A stretch of 64,000 bases of DNA from Streptococcus catagoni (GCF_011421425.1 NZ_WPCW01000002.1:233554-297553); one strand, 5' to 3'. Shown: positions 17,717 through 29,836, counted from the stretch's first letter. The notes: generated by a model from the sequence alone, not told the origin. A program made the numbers and translations.

Positions 17717-18076
17717 TTGAAAAAATCCTATCGTGTGAAGCGAGAGAAAGACTTTCAAGCTGTTTTTGATAAGGGTGAAAGTACGGCAAATCGAAAATTT
17801 GTCATCTATTTTTTAGAAAAAGAACAAGATCATTTTCGAGTAGGCATTTCTGTCGGAAAAAGAATTGGAAATGCAGTGACCAGAAATGCTGTCAAACGTA
17901 AGATAAGACACGTCTTAATGGAATTTACTGATCATCTTAAGCAAGATGATTTTGTTGTTATTGCCCGTAAAGGTGTTGAGGATCTCGATTATCAGCAAGT
18001 CAAGCAGAATCTACAACATGTCTTAAAATTAGCCAATTTACTTGAGAAAGGTTTTGAAAGTGAAGAAAAACATTAA
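17717..18076 (+). CDS. rnpA: Ribonuclease P protein component
   Basis: Basic protein subunit that helps the RNase P RNA trim tRNA 5' leaders. 119 residues, family-normal. Starts with TTG at 17717 ([17 protein letters not shown]), supported by GGAG 7 bp upstream. The RNR signature [19 protein letters not shown] is present around residues 48-66. Overlaps the start of yidC by 17 bp, so the two are translationally coupled, as usual in Firmicutes. Confidence 0.95.
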   Translation: MKKSYRVKREKDFQAVFDKGESTANRKFVIYFLEKEQDHFRVGISVGKRIGNAVTRNAVKRKIRHVLMEFTDHLKQDDFVVIARKGVEDLDYQQVKQNLQHVLKLANLLEKGFESEEKH

Positions 18077-18872
18077 AATAGTAAGTCTCCTCCCACTGGT
18101 TCTATTCCTTGCGGCATGTGGTCGTGGTCAAGTCGGACCCAACTCATCAAATGGATGGGAACAATTGGTCTATTTTTTTGCCAAAGCTATTAAGTGGATG
18201 TCTCTTAATGGATCAATTGGAATTGGGATCATCCTTTTCACCCTCTTGATTCGTCTTTTATTGATGCCCCTTTTCAACATGCAAATCAAATCAAGCCAAA
18301 AAATGCAAGATTTGCAACCAGAGTTGAAAAAACTACAGAAAAAATATCCTGGCAAAGATAATGCAAGTCGCATGGCCTTGGCAGAAGAAAGTCAAGCACT
18401 CTATAAAGAACAAGGTGTCAACCCTTATGCTAGCTTGTTGCCGCTGCTGATTCAGATGCCAGTGATGATTGCCCTTTACCAGGCCTTGATTAGGGTACCC
18501 TTCTTAAGAACAGGGACATTTTTATGGGTAGAGCTAGCGCACCATGATAAACTGTTCATCCTACCTGTCCTTGCTGCGGTCTTTACTTTCTTATCAACCT
18601 ATTTAACCAATATGGCTGCCAAAGAAAAAAATATGATGATGACCATTATGATTTATGTTATGCCTTTGATGATTTTCTTTATGGGCTTCAATTTAGCCAG
18701 TGGGGTTGTCTTGTATTGGACAGTTTCAAATGCCTTCCAAGTTCTTCAGTTATTATTGTTAAATAATCCTTTCAAGATTATCGAAGAAAGAAATCGTCTA
18801 GCCCAAGAAGAAAAAGAGCGTCGTGCCAGAGAGAAACGAGCTCGTAAAAAAGCATTAAAACAAAGAAAATAG
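18060..18872 (+). CDS. yidC: Membrane protein insertase YidC (lipoprotein type)
   Basis: Inserts and folds membrane proteins, alone or with SecYEG. The GTG at 18060 is the best start: it gives [20 protein letters not shown], a lipoprotein signal with lipobox LAAC and lipidated Cys20; an earlier in-frame TTG at 18042 would only add six residues before the signal. The conserved 60KD_IMP region ([18 protein letters not shown] ... [20 protein letters not shown]) has five membrane helices and the hydrophilic-groove Arg. The Lys/Arg-rich tail ([11 protein letters not shown]) probably contacts ribosomes. 270 residues. Confidence 0.93.
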   Translation: MKKNIKIVSLLPLVLFLAACGRGQVGPNSSNGWEQLVYFFAKAIKWMSLNGSIGIGIILFTLLIRLLLMPLFNMQIKSSQKMQDLQPELKKLQKKYPGKDNASRMALAEESQALYKEQGVNPYASLLPLLIQMPVMIALYQALIRVPFLRTGTFLWVELAHHDKLFILPVLAAVFTFLSTYLTNMAAKEKNMMMTIMIYVMPLMIFFMGFNLASGVVLYWTVSNAFQVLQLLLLNNPFKIIEERNRLAQEEKERRAREKRARKKALKQRK

Positions 18873-18882
18873 GAGTAAAGTT

Positions 18883-19794
18883 ATGGTATTGTTTACAGGT
18901 AAAACTGTTGAAGAGGCTATTGAGAAAGGCCTAGAAGAACTTCAGCTACCGCGTTTAAAAGCTCATATTAAGGTTATTTCAAAAGAGAAAAAGGGTTTCT
19001 TAGGTTTTGGTAAGAAGCTGGCTCAGGTTGATATTGAAGGCATCAATGAAAAGACAGTCTACAAAGCTGATAAGAAGGCGACTCGCGGAGTACCTGAAGA
19101 AATTAATAAGCAAAATGCACCTGTCCGTAAACCAGATACAATGAAAGACAATCCTCTTAATCCTTCTCCAAGTAAGGTAAAAGAAGAAACTGAACAAAGG
19201 GAAAACATCACTATTAGTGAGCAAAGCCAGCCCCTGGCAGAAAGTACAGAAAAAGAGTCTGATAAAGCAGAGATGCTAAAAGAAGACGCTTTTGAAGAAT
19301 TTGTCGCTAAGGAATTCTCTGAAGATACTTATAGCCAGGATATCAAAAAAGCAACAGAAGAAGTTTCTGACTATATCACAAAGATCATTTATGAAATGGA
19401 CATTGAGGCTAGTATTGAAGCTACCTATAATCGCAGACAAATTAACCTTCAAGTGGAGACACAAGAAGCAGGACGTGTCATCGGCTATCACGGAAAGGTT
19501 TTGAAATCCTTACAGTTATTGGCTCAAAACTTCCTTCATGATCGTTATTCAAAGAATTTTGCAGTTTCAGTTAATGTCCATGACTATGTTGAACACAGAA
19601 CAGAAATATTAATTGACTTCACTCAAAAAATTGCTAATCGTGTTTTAGAAAGCAAAGAGAACTACATTATGGATCCTATGAGTAACAGTGAACGAAAAAT
19701 CGTTCATCAGACTGTTTCAACCATCGAGGGAGTGATGAGCTTCTCAGAAGGCAATGATCCAAACCGCTACGTGGTTGTTAGTTTAGCAGATTAA
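18883..19794 (+). CDS. jag: RNA-binding protein Jag/KhpB (EloR)
   Basis: Cytoplasmic RNA-binding regulator of cell elongation in streptococci; partner of KhpA. 303 residues: Jag-N domain (1-50, with FLGFGKK), an acidic, disordered linker (about 55-155), a KH domain with GRVIGYHGKVLKSLQ (about 194-208; the GxxG loop is the RNA clamp) and an R3H domain at the end (NSERKIVHQTV, 265-303). Starts 10 bp after yidC with a GGAG site; conserved rnpA-yidC-jag operon. Closed by two hairpins. Confidence 0.94.
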   Translation: MVLFTGKTVEEAIEKGLEELQLPRLKAHIKVISKEKKGFLGFGKKLAQVDIEGINEKTVYKADKKATRGVPEEINKQNAPVRKPDTMKDNPLNPSPSKVKEETEQRENITISEQSQPLAESTEKESDKAEMLKEDAFEEFVAKEFSEDTYSQDIKKATEEVSDYITKIIYEMDIEASIEATYNRRQINLQVETQEAGRVIGYHGKVLKSLQLLAQNFLHDRYSKNFAVSVNVHDYVEHRTEILIDFTQKIANRVLESKENYIMDPMSNSERKIVHQTVSTIEGVMSFSEGNDPNRYVVVSLAD

Positions 19795-19828
19795 TAAAAA
19801 AGATAAGTCGTCATCTTATCTCAGGTTG

Positions 19829-19867
19829 AAGAGAAACAGGTTGTCATACCTGTTTCTCTTTTCTTTT
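19829..19867 (+). terminator. Terminator of rnpA-yidC-jag
   Basis: AAGAGAAACAGG (19829-19840) pairs perfectly with CCTGTTTCTCTT (19849-19860), then T-rich. A weaker hairpin (AGATAAG/CTTATCT, 19801-19821) stands just before it. Confidence 0.88.
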
Positions 19868-20583
19868 GCCCTCAATTTCTAGTTTAGGGAGTTTTACCTA
19901 GTTGATTCTTAATCCAATCTTGAGAGTCTTGTCTTGATAGAGTACTAGTGTATCAGTCAAATGGCTAATATTAGCATGGTATATCAAGTGGAACTTTTAA
20001 AAATAGGGTTAGAAAGAACTTATAGTCTTTCTTGGATGAGCCTCTTGACTCGCAGTTTTAACCTCTTATCTAAGAAGTGGTTACAAGGGGGAATTTCCTT
20101 GATAAGATAAGTTTGTAAGAAGGAATCTTGCCAAATTGTCTGTGATTTGGGATAGACCAGAGGTCTCCTCTTACAAGTGATAAAAAGAAAAGGGATGGTC
20201 AAGAAACATGTTAGATCCAGTTTTTCTTATTTTATATTGCCTTATTTTGTTGTATATCGTGATTGATTGTAGTTTACGTAAAGATTATCAACAGTTAGGT
20301 TCCTACACTGTATTTTTAATCTTTTATCAGTTATCAGTTGGTTCTGAGAATATTCCGGACTTAATATTTTTCTTCTCTTCTTATTTTTGGTGATTTATTA
20401 TGAAAATAGAAAAAACTAGAAGAGCAGTTTAGGAATCGTTTAAGACAGATTTATCAGTAATAGTATGGGACCTTCTTTTGAACCCATAATAAAGGATAGT
20501 TTAAGATTAAGCTCCGTTTTCTTAATTTTATAAGATATTGACTCATCTCAAAATTCTAGACACATAGATATTTTAAATTTATC
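19868..20583 (+). other. Gap between jag terminator and rpmH promoter
   Basis: No confident gene in about 700 bp. It includes one hydrophobic reading frame (listed separately) and otherwise AT-rich text with many stops in all frames. It looks like the residue of lost genes rather than regulatory DNA. Confidence 0.5.
20208..20393 (+). CDS. Hypothetical small membrane protein, possibly truncated
   Basis: 61 residues, MLDPVFLILYCLILLYIVID followed by a short charged loop and a second hydrophobic helix ending SSYFW. Two predicted membrane helices. No proper ribosome site is visible. Just past the stop, a different frame continues plausibly as FLVIYYENRK, so this may be a frameshifted remnant of a somewhat longer membrane protein. 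Family not recognised. Confidence 0.3.
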   Translation: MLDPVFLILYCLILLYIVIDCSLRKDYQQLGSYTVFLIFYQLSVGSENIPDLIFFFSSYFW

Positions 20584-20612
20584 TTGACATAGGCTCTCAG
20601 ATATTATAGAAT
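20584..20612 (+). promoter_or_regulatory. Promoter of rpmH
   Basis: TTGACA (20584-20589), 17 bp, TAGAAT (20607-20612); near-consensus, as expected for a ribosomal protein gene. Confidence 0.8.
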
Positions 20613-20688
20613 ATTATGGTATGTTTAGTAACTGATATCACAAATAGCCGGCTAAACGAATACGAAAATCTATGAGGAGGTATTCACT

Positions 20689-20823
20689 GTGAAACGTACT
20701 TATCAACCAAGTAAAATCCGTCGTCAACGTAAACACGGATTCCGTCACCGTATGTCAACAAAGAACGGTCGTCGCGTGCTAGCTAGCCGTCGTCGTAAGG
20801 GACGTAAAGTATTATCCGCTTAA
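20689..20823 (+). CDS. rpmH: Large ribosomal subunit protein bL34
   Basis: 44-residue, very basic ribosomal protein of the 50S subunit, too short and with the wrong start codon for simple ORF lists. Starts at GTG 20689 ([20 protein letters not shown]) with an ideal GAGGAGG site 7 bp upstream. The bL34 signature RTYQPSK...[23 protein letters not shown] is complete and ends VLSA. Own promoter and terminator. Confidence 0.97.
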
Positions 20824-20845
20824 TAGCAAGAATACAAATAAAATG

Positions 20846-20877
20846 AACCAGGAGTGCTCGAGACTCTTGGTTTTTTT
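20846..20877 (+). terminator. Terminator of rpmH
   Basis: AACCAGGAGT (20846-20855) pairs with ACTCTTGGTT (20863-20872) with one G-T, then seven T. Confidence 0.88.
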
Positions 20878-20952
20878 CTATGTTGAAAATAGTTTCGAAA
20901 TAAGCCCATTTTCTAGTTTTTTTGAATGTAATTTCTAAATAGGGCAATGGTA

Positions 20953-20980
20953 TTGAAAACGCTTTTAAAGTTGTTATAAT
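20953..20980 (+). promoter_or_regulatory. Promoter of the sialic acid operon with a cre box
   Basis: TTGAAA (20953-20958), 16 bp, TATAAT (20975-20980). A cre-like box TGAAAACGCTTTTA (20954-20967) covers the -35 and fits the CcpA consensus TGWAANCGNTNWCA at all but one position, implying glucose repression. Confidence 0.7.
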
Positions 20981-21090
20981 AATCACTATAAAAGGTCACT
21001 TCGTAAAAGAAATGGCAGCATAAGAGTCAGAACCAGATCCTATCCATCAGGTCAGCTCTTAAAGGGTGGTTAAAGGAGAATAGAAATAAA

Positions 21091-22602
21091 ATGGATTTTA
21101 AAAAGTTTTCGAAACTGGGACAAGCCTTCATGCTCCCCATCTCAATCTTACCTGTTGCAGGTCTCTTATTGGGAATTGGCGGAGCCCTATCAAATACCAA
21201 TGCCATAGCTCAGTTTCCCATTTTAAATCAAGGTTGGTTACAGGCTGTCTTCACTATCATGAGCACAGCAGGAAATGCTGTTTTTGCCAATATTGCTCTT
21301 ATTTTTGCCATTGGTGTGGCAGTTGGTTTAGCAGAAGCAGATAAGGGAACTGCAAGCCTCTCTGCAGCTGTAGCCTATCTTGTTTTCACTGCAACCCTTA
21401 GTGGTTATTTAAGCCTCTTTGCTGCCAAGGACGCTAAAATTGATACGGGTGTTCTGGGAGCTTTGGTCATTGGATTGGTCGTTACCAAACTTCACAATAA
21501 ATACAGGAAAATTGAATTACCAGCCTTTTTAGGCTTCTTTGGAGGATCCCGCTTTATCCCCATTGTTTCTTCCTTGGCTGCCATTGCCATTGCTAGTATC
21601 TTCTACATCATCTGGCCACCAGTTCAAGATGTCTTGGTCATGCTAGGTGAAAAGATTGCTGTTATGGGTAGCTTTGGAACCTTCTTATATGGTTTCTTTC
21701 TAAGGTTAACAGGGGCAGTAGGATTACATCACACCATTTATCCTATGTTTTGGTATACCTCCCTAGGAGGTAGTGAAATTGTTGCAGGCAAGACAATAGA
21801 AGGGGCACAAAATATCTTCTTTGCCCAGTTAGCAGATTCGCATCATATGGGCTTATTTACCTATGGCACACGATTCTTTGCAGGACGTTTTGCCACAATG
21901 ATGTTTGGTTTGCCAGCAGCCTGTCTAGCCATGTATCATAGCATCCCTAAGAGCAACCGTAAAAAAGTAGGAAGTTTCTATTCAAGTAGTGCTTTAACAT
22001 CCTTATTGACAGGGATTACAGAACCTATTGAATTTTCATTCTTATTTGTCGCACCCTGGCTTTATGTTGTGCATGCCTTTTTAGATGGCTGCTCCTTTCT
22101 TGTAGCAGATTTACTACAGATTCGGATTGGTAATTCCTTTTCTGGTGGCTTCATAGATTTCCTTATATTTGGCGTCCTACAAGGGAATGCTCATACTAAT
22201 TGGCTCTTAGTTTTGCCAGTTGGAATAGCCTGGTTCTTCATTTATTATGCTGTCTTTAGATTTTGTGTTCGCCAATTCCATGTCCTTGTTCCAGGGATGG
22301 AATTGGCAGGACCTACTGACAGTCAGGAACCTGTAGAAATAGTAAAAACAGGAAGTCTCCGTGACAAATCCCTTATTATTATTGAAGCATTAGGTACAAG
22401 CACTAATATTGAAGATGTTAGCGCCTGTGCGACGCGTTTACGTGTTTCTTTAAAAGATAGTTCAATCGTTGACAAGGAAATCCTAAAATCCATGGGAGCC
22501 ACAGCCGTTTTAGATGTGAAAAATGGTATTCAAGCTATCTATGGTGGCAAAGCCATATTATATAGTCAAGAAATTAATCAAATATTGGGAAAAGAAGAAT
22601 AA
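21091..22602 (+). CDS. PTS transporter, EIIC-EIIB of the glucose/maltose family
   Basis: Phosphotransferase permease importing and phosphorylating a sugar. 503 residues: EIIC membrane domain (1-400, about ten helices, with the GITEPIEF substrate motif) and a C-terminal EIIB domain with phospho-Cys in SACATRLRVSL (about residue 449). No EIIA domain, so it must borrow one. It heads the sialic acid cluster and is directly followed by nanE; the equivalent pneumococcal gene (SP1684) lies in the nan locus, so the likely substrate is N-acetylmannosamine or a related amino sugar whose 6-phosphate NanE can use. Substrate is inference. Confidence 0.85.
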   Translation: MDFKKFSKLGQAFMLPISILPVAGLLLGIGGALSNTNAIAQFPILNQGWLQAVFTIMSTAGNAVFANIALIFAIGVAVGLAEADKGTASLSAAVAYLVFTATLSGYLSLFAAKDAKIDTGVLGALVIGLVVTKLHNKYRKIELPAFLGFFGGSRFIPIVSSLAAIAIASIFYIIWPPVQDVLVMLGEKIAVMGSFGTFLYGFFLRLTGAVGLHHTIYPMFWYTSLGGSEIVAGKTIEGAQNIFFAQLADSHHMGLFTYGTRFFAGRFATMMFGLPAACLAMYHSIPKSNRKKVGSFYSSSALTSLLTGITEPIEFSFLFVAPWLYVVHAFLDGCSFLVADLLQIRIGNSFSGGFIDFLIFGVLQGNAHTNWLLVLPVGIAWFFIYYAVFRFCVRQFHVLVPGMELAGPTDSQEPVEIVKTGSLRDKSLIIIEALGTSTNIEDVSACATRLRVSLKDSSIVDKEILKSMGATAVLDVKNGIQAIYGGKAILYSQEINQILGKEE

Positions 22603-22704
22603 AAAGCTCTAAGAAGAATTGCAGGGCTCTTCCAGAAGAACAAAAGCAAGTTACTGGAGAGAATGACCTCTCTATAGCTAAAATGAAAGAAAGGAAGTAG
22701 ATAG

Positions 22705-23406
22705 ATGCCTGACATCAGTAAAGAAAAACTCTTAGAATCACTAAAGGGAGGAATTATTGTTTCCTGCCAGGCCCTTCCAGGGGAACCCTTATATAGTGAA
22801 AATGGCGGTGTGATGCCTCTAATGGCCAAGGCAGCTGAACAAGCAGGCGCTGTTGGTATCAGAGCAAACTCTGTTAGAGATATCAAAGAAATAAAAGCCA
22901 TCTGTCAGCTGCCCATTATTGGTATTATCAAAAAAGATTATCCCCCTCAAGAGCCCTTTATTACAGCGACAATGGCAGAAGTTGATCAGTTAGCTGCATT
23001 AGATATAGAGGTTATTGCTTTTGACTGTACAAAGCGAAAAAGGCATGATGGTTTAGAGATAAGTGACTTTATCAAAAAGATTAAAGCCAAATACCCTAAG
23101 CAGCTTCTAATGGCAGATATCAGTACCTATGAAGAAGGTATAAATGCCTATGAGGCAGGAGTTGATTTCGTTGGAACAACACTTTCTGGTTACACTTCCT
23201 ATAGTCGTCAAGAAGAAGGCCCTGACTTTGAGCTGATCAAAAGGCTATGTCAGGCAGGAGTATCTGTTATCGCTGAAGGGAAAATGCACAGACCAGAAGA
23301 TGCTAAGAAAATAAATGATCTGGGAGTGGCAAGTATTGTTATTGGTGGTGCCATTACTAGGCCAAAAGAAATAGCAGAGCGGTTTATCGAAGCCGTGAAC
23401 CACTAA
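22705..23406 (+). CDS. nanE: N-acetylmannosamine-6-phosphate 2-epimerase
   Basis: Converts ManNAc-6-P to GlcNAc-6-P, the link from sialic acid to amino-sugar catabolism. 233-residue TIM barrel with [14 protein letters not shown] start ([12 protein letters not shown]), [15 protein letters not shown] and the phosphate-binding [12 protein letters not shown] / VIGGAITRP loops. Starts at ATG 22705 after AAAGGAAG. Between the PTS and the ABC importer genes, so it can serve both uptake routes. Confidence 0.94.
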   Translation: MPDISKEKLLESLKGGIIVSCQALPGEPLYSENGGVMPLMAKAAEQAGAVGIRANSVRDIKEIKAICQLPIIGIIKKDYPPQEPFITATMAEVDQLAALDIEVIAFDCTKRKRHDGLEISDFIKKIKAKYPKQLLMADISTYEEGINAYEAGVDFVGTTLSGYTSYSRQEEGPDFELIKRLCQAGVSVIAEGKMHRPEDAKKINDLGVASIVIGGAITRPKEIAERFIEAVNH

Positions 23407-23448
23407 TTTTAGGATGTTAAAAAATAAAAATCTTAAAGGAGATTTAAT

Positions 23449-24768
23449 ATGAAAATGAAGAAACTAGCTTCATTGGCCATGCTTGGTGCATCAGTCCTGG
23501 CCTTAGCTGCTTGTGGGAACGGTAATAAAGGAAACAGTGCCAACAAGTCAGGATCATCTGCAAAAACTGAGATTACTTGGTGGGCTTTCCCAGTTTTTAC
23601 CCAAGAAAAATCAGAAGATGGTGTGGGAACCTATGAGAAAAAAATCATTTCAGCCTTTGAAAAAGCTCATCCAGATATAAAGGTTAATCTAGAAACTATT
23701 GACTTTACCTCTGGACCAGAAAAAATAACAACAGCCATTGAAGCAGGGACAGCTCCAGATGTTCTTTTTGATGCCCCTGGACGCATTATCCAATATGGAA
23801 AAAATGGAAAACTAGCAAAACTGAACGATCTCTTCAGCAAAGACTTTGAGAAAGATGTCAAGAATGAAAAATTAATTCAGGCCTCAAAAGCTGGAGATAC
23901 AGCCTATATGTATCCTATTAGCTCTGCACCTTTCTATATGGCGCTCAATAAGAAAATGCTTAAAGAAGCAGGTGTATTAGATCTTGTCAAAGAAGGTTGG
24001 ACAACTGATGACTTTGAAAAAGTGCTAAAGGCCTTAAAAGATAAGGGCTATCATCCTGGTTCATTCTTTGCTAATGGGCAGGGCGGAGACCAAGGAACAC
24101 GTGCCTTCTTTGCAAATCTCTATAGCAGTAAAATCACAGATGAAAAAGTGACCAAGTACACGACTGACGATGCCAATTCTGTTAAATCATTGAAGAAAAT
24201 TACAGAGTGGATCAAGGATGGTTTGATGATGAATGGATCTCAGTATGATGGCTCAGCAGATATTCAAAACTTTGCCAATGGCCAAACTTCCTTTACTATT
24301 CTCTGGGCACCTGCTCAACCTGGTATCCAAGCCAAATTATTGGAAGCAAGTAAGGTAGAATACCTTGAAATTCCTTTCCCATCAGAAGATGGCAAAGCAG
24401 AATTAGAGTACCTAGTCAATGGCTTTGCTGTTTTCAACAATAAGGATGATAAAAAAGTTGAAGCTTCTAAGAAGTTTATTCAGTTTATTGCTGATGACAA
24501 AGAATGGGGGCCTAAAAACGTTGTACGTACCGGCGCATTCCCAGTTAGAAGTTCCTTTGGAGCCCTCTATAAAGATAAACGTATGGAAAAGATTTCCTCT
24601 TGGACTAAATATTATTCTCCATACTATAATACCATCGATGGTTTTGCCGAAATGAGAACCCTATGGTTCCCAATGATTCAATCTGTCTCAAATGGCGATG
24701 AAAAACCTGAAAAAGCTCTAAAAACTTTTACAGAAAAAGCTAATGAGACAATAAAAAAAGCACAATAA
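23449..24768 (+). CDS. Sugar ABC transporter substrate-binding lipoprotein (sialic acid, SatA-like)
   Basis: Extracellular solute-binding protein of family 1. Lipoprotein signal [20 protein letters not shown] with lipobox ALAAC and lipidated Cys23; 439 residues. Body reads as a carbohydrate binder ([43 protein letters not shown]). Position between nanE and two permease genes matches pneumococcal satABC (SP1681-1683), the main sialic acid importer, so Neu5Ac is the probable ligand. No ATPase gene is present here; a shared MsmK-type ATPase elsewhere is expected. Confidence 0.88.
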   Translation: MKMKKLASLAMLGASVLALAACGNGNKGNSANKSGSSAKTEITWWAFPVFTQEKSEDGVGTYEKKIISAFEKAHPDIKVNLETIDFTSGPEKITTAIEAGTAPDVLFDAPGRIIQYGKNGKLAKLNDLFSKDFEKDVKNEKLIQASKAGDTAYMYPISSAPFYMALNKKMLKEAGVLDLVKEGWTTDDFEKVLKALKDKGYHPGSFFANGQGGDQGTRAFFANLYSSKITDEKVTKYTTDDANSVKSLKKITEWIKDGLMMNGSQYDGSADIQNFANGQTSFTILWAPAQPGIQAKLLEASKVEYLEIPFPSEDGKAELEYLVNGFAVFNNKDDKKVEASKKFIQFIADDKEWGPKNVVRTGAFPVRSSFGALYKDKRMEKISSWTKYYSPYYNTIDGFAEMRTLWFPMIQSVSNGDEKPEKALKTFTEKANETIKKAQ

Positions 24769-24856
24769 CTTTAAGTTGAATTGAGTTCCTTTTCACTACA
24801 TAATACTTATGTTTTTGAGAGGGAGCCTTTCCCTGTAGGAAAAAGAGGTATTGTTT

Positions 24857-25744
24857 GTGAATGTCAATAAATTAAAAATGAGAGAAACCCTCATCTCATA
24901 CATTTTTCTTGCCCCAGTTCTAGTCTTTTTTATCGTTTTTGTCCTCATTCCTATGATAATGGGCTTTGTTACTAGTTTTTTTGATTATTCCATGACAAAG
25001 TTCACCTTTATTGGCTTAGCCAATTATTCTAGAATGTTTCATGATACCATCTTCATTAAATCCTTAATCAATACACTAATCATCGTTATTGGTTCTGTTC
25101 CTGTGGTGGTCTTCTTTTCCTTATTTGTAGCCACAAAAACCTACAATAAGAATGTTTTTGCCAGATCATTTTATCGAGCAGTTTTCTTCCTACCAGTCGT
25201 TACAGGTAGTGTAGCAGTAACCGTTGTGTGGAAATGGATTTATGATCCCATGTCAGGTATTTTGAACTATGTACTGAAATATGGTCATGTGATTGAGCAA
25301 AACATTAGCTGGCTGGGTGATAAGCATTGGGCTCTCTTAGCTATTATTGTCATCTTGTTAACCACATCTGTTGGTCAACCTATTATTTTATACATTGCTG
25401 CCATGGGTAATATTGATGAATCTCTCTGCGAAGCAGCGCGAGTGGATGGAGCTACAGAATTTCAAGTTTTTTGGAATATCAAATGGCCGAGCTTATTACC
25501 GACAACCCTCTATATAGCTGTCATTACCACTATCAATTCATTCCAATGTTTTGCCCTCATACAACTCTTGACATCTGGTGGACCAAATTATTCAACCAGT
25601 ACACTCATGTATTACCTATATGAGAAGGCCTTTAAACTATCAGAATATGGCTATGCTAACACCATAGGGGTCTTTCTGGCTGTGATGATTGCCATTATTA
25701 GTTTTGCCCAATTCAAAATTTTGGGTAATGAAGTAGATTACTAA
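24857..25744 (+). CDS. Sugar ABC transporter permease 1 (SatB-like)
   Basis: Inner membrane subunit of the carbohydrate importer, six helices, 295 residues from GTG 24857, which has AGAGG 7 bp upstream; a TTG two codons earlier (24851) is possible. The EAA loop for ATPase docking is visible: ESLCEAARVDGATEFQVFWNIKWP (about residues 192-215). MsmF/MalF-like family. Pairs with the next gene product, which starts 12 bp after. Confidence 0.9.
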   Translation: MNVNKLKMRETLISYIFLAPVLVFFIVFVLIPMIMGFVTSFFDYSMTKFTFIGLANYSRMFHDTIFIKSLINTLIIVIGSVPVVVFFSLFVATKTYNKNVFARSFYRAVFFLPVVTGSVAVTVVWKWIYDPMSGILNYVLKYGHVIEQNISWLGDKHWALLAIIVILLTTSVGQPIILYIAAMGNIDESLCEAARVDGATEFQVFWNIKWPSLLPTTLYIAVITTINSFQCFALIQLLTSGGPNYSTSTLMYYLYEKAFKLSEYGYANTIGVFLAVMIAIISFAQFKILGNEVDY

Positions 25745-25755
25745 AGGAGTGTGGC

Positions 25756-26586
25756 ATGAAAAAAATAAAAGTGACCCTTTCAGATCTCTTAACAAGTCTT
25801 GTTTTATGTATTTTAACCATATTATTTATCTTTCCTTTTTATTGGATTATGACAGGGGCCTTTAAATCACAGGCCGCTACCATAGTTATTCCTCCCCAAT
25901 GGTGGCCAAAAGAAATCACCATCGAAAACTTTAAAGCCCTAATCATCCAAAACCCAGCTTTAAAATGGCTTTGGAACAGTATTTTTATCTCCATCACAAC
26001 CATGTTGCTTGTTTGTGCCACCTCATCCCTAGCTGGTTATGTTTTGGCTAAAAAACGCTTTTATGGGCAAAAAATCCTATTTTCTATCTTTATTGCAGCT
26101 ATGGCACTTCCCAAACAGGTTGTCTTAGTTCCTTTGGTGAGAATAGTTAATTTTATGGGCATTCATGATAGTCTGCCAGCTGTTATTTTACCACTGGTTG
26201 GTTGGCCCTTTGGGGTTTTCCTGATGAAACAGTTTTCTGAAAATATTCCAACAGAATTATTAGAATCAGCCAAAATTGATGGCTGTGGGGAAGTCAGAAC
26301 ATTCTTTAATGTTGCCTTTCCTATTGTTAAACCAGGATTTGCAGCCTTAGCCATCTTTACTTTTATCAATACCTGGAATGACTATTTTATGCAGTTGGTA
26401 ATGTTGACTTCAAGAGAGAATTTGACCATTTCTCTAGGTGTTGCCACCATGCAAGCAGAAATGGCAACAAACTATGGCCTGATTATGGCAGGGGCGGCTA
26501 TGGCGGCTGTGCCTATTGTAGCAGTCTTTCTGATTTTCCAAAAATCATTTACTCAAGGTATTACAATGGGAGCTGTTAAAGGTTAA
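25756..26586 (+). CDS. Sugar ABC transporter permease 2 (SatC-like)
   Basis: Second membrane subunit, 276 residues, MsmG/MalG-like. Six helices and an EAA loop ELLESAKIDGCGEVRTFFNVAFP (about residues 174-196). Signature ending FQKSFTQGITMGAVKG is typical of this subfamily. GGAG ribosome site. Completes a binding protein plus two permeases lacking its own ATPase. Confidence 0.9.
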   Translation: MKKIKVTLSDLLTSLVLCILTILFIFPFYWIMTGAFKSQAATIVIPPQWWPKEITIENFKALIIQNPALKWLWNSIFISITTMLLVCATSSLAGYVLAKKRFYGQKILFSIFIAAMALPKQVVLVPLVRIVNFMGIHDSLPAVILPLVGWPFGVFLMKQFSENIPTELLESAKIDGCGEVRTFFNVAFPIVKPGFAALAIFTFINTWNDYFMQLVMLTSRENLTISLGVATMQAEMATNYGLIMAGAAMAAVPIVAVFLIFQKSFTQGITMGAVKG

Positions 26587-26612
26587 GGATCAAAAAAGGG
26601 GGTGTAAGGAAG

Positions 26613-27248
26613 ATGAAAGAACCCAGAAAAAGTTTTGTAAAATCCCTATTTAACTTAGACAGCAAGTGGTTGCGTTATTCTGAGTCTGTTTTTGACTTCA
26701 TGACTTTGAATCTGCTTTTTTGCCTATCTTGCCTACCTATTTTAAGCATAGGCATTGCTAAGCTAGCTCTTTATGCCAGTCTTGCTCAGCGTCGTAATAA
26801 GCAATCAAACAGCCTGCTCAGAGATTATCTTAGTTATTTTAGGAAATATAGAACCATAGGTTTTCAAATGGGACTCATAGAACTGTCCCTCCTTGCTGCT
26901 ATTTTTACAGATCTTTATTTGGTTTGGGCTCTATCAAGCTTTCCTTATCAAGTCTTTAAAGCTTTTTGTTGGGGCAGTCTATTTTTAGTCATCTTAACTT
27001 TTGCTTACGCTTATCCTCAAGTAACTAAGGGTCAAAGTAAGCTAAGTCTTATTTTTAAGAGAAGTTTTATCCTTTTAAGCCTGCATTTTCCATGGAGCTT
27101 TGCATTTTTAGCAGTCATCCTTCTTCTTTTCATCCTATTAGAACAATCTCCCTTACTCTTCTTAACAGGGCTATCTTTGCTGCTGATTATTGGGGTTAGT
27201 AGCTTAGGCTATGGCTATGTGTGCATTATGGAAAAGTTACTCAAATAA
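26613..27248 (+). CDS. YesL-like (DUF624) membrane protein
   Basis: 211 residues, five predicted helices. The N-terminal text WLRYSESVFDFMTLNLLFCLSCLPILSIG is characteristic of DUF624/YesL proteins, which travel with carbohydrate ABC importers; a homologue sits in the same place in the pneumococcal nan locus. Function unknown; possibly an accessory to the transporter. Starts 26 bp after the permease gene behind a GGGGGTG/AGGAAG site. Confidence 0.8.
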   Translation: MKEPRKSFVKSLFNLDSKWLRYSESVFDFMTLNLLFCLSCLPILSIGIAKLALYASLAQRRNKQSNSLLRDYLSYFRKYRTIGFQMGLIELSLLAAIFTDLYLVWALSSFPYQVFKAFCWGSLFLVILTFAYAYPQVTKGQSKLSLIFKRSFILLSLHFPWSFAFLAVILLLFILLEQSPLLFLTGLSLLLIIGVSSLGYGYVCIMEKLLK

Positions 27249-27319
27249 AAAAGTATAAAAACTATTTCGATATACTTGTTCTAATGCTGGTGGACATAAA
27301 AAGAATGACACTTTAATAA

Positions 27320-29200
<1,881 letters not shown>

Positions 29201-29359
29201 AAAACTTGCCTTACAGAGTTTTTGTCAGCCTTGGGCTTCTTTACTAACTAAAAAGTCATAGACTGATAACTTTAGATTTAAAAAGGATTCAAGTCTAGAT
29301 ATAGATAGTCCTAAAAAGCCTGAGCTTACTAGTCCATTACTATAGAAAGTAGGATAGTG

Positions 29360-29812
29360 ATGATCATTGACAAGATATCACGTTTATCAACATATAAATC
29401 TTTACACCCTCATTTAGACCAAGCCATAAATTATTTAATGAAGCGAGATCCCAAGACTTTAGCCGACGGCAAAGAAGAGATTTGGGGTCAGGATGTTTTT
29501 AGCAACTATGGGGGAATATCTCCCATCAAAGAGCCGAAAGCTTCCTTTGAATACCATAAAGCCTATGCTGATATTCATATCGTTATTGAAGGACGAGAAC
29601 GGATCCTCTATGGTTTAGAAGTAGATGAAAAGATAGAAGCTTATCAAGAAAGTGCTGATATTGGTTTGGTATCTTGTCAGTTGAGTTCTGTTATTGATCT
29701 GATTCCAGGATATTTTGTGCTGTTCTTCCCAAATGAATATCATCAACCCGGTATTCAGCTCAATGACATAACTGAAATAAAAAAACAAGTTGTTAAGGTA
29801 CGCATTAATTAG
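29360..29812 (+). CDS. YhcH/YjgK/YiaL-family protein
   Basis: 150-residue cupin-like protein of the YhcH family (DUF386), often found in sialic acid operons and proposed to help process the sugar (for example anomerase activity in Escherichia coli NanQ). Conserved features here: EYHKAYADIHIVIEGRERI, and LFFPNEYHQPGI with probable metal-binding His residues. ATG 29360 is preferred over the GTG one codon earlier, given AGGA at 29351-29354. nanA begins 24 bp downstream. Confidence 0.85.
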   Translation: MIIDKISRLSTYKSLHPHLDQAINYLMKRDPKTLADGKEEIWGQDVFSNYGGISPIKEPKASFEYHKAYADIHIVIEGRERILYGLEVDEKIEAYQESADIGLVSCQLSSVIDLIPGYFVLFFPNEYHQPGIQLNDITEIKKQVVKVRIN

Positions 29813-29836
29813 TTTTGAAAAGGAGTTCTCAAAGAG

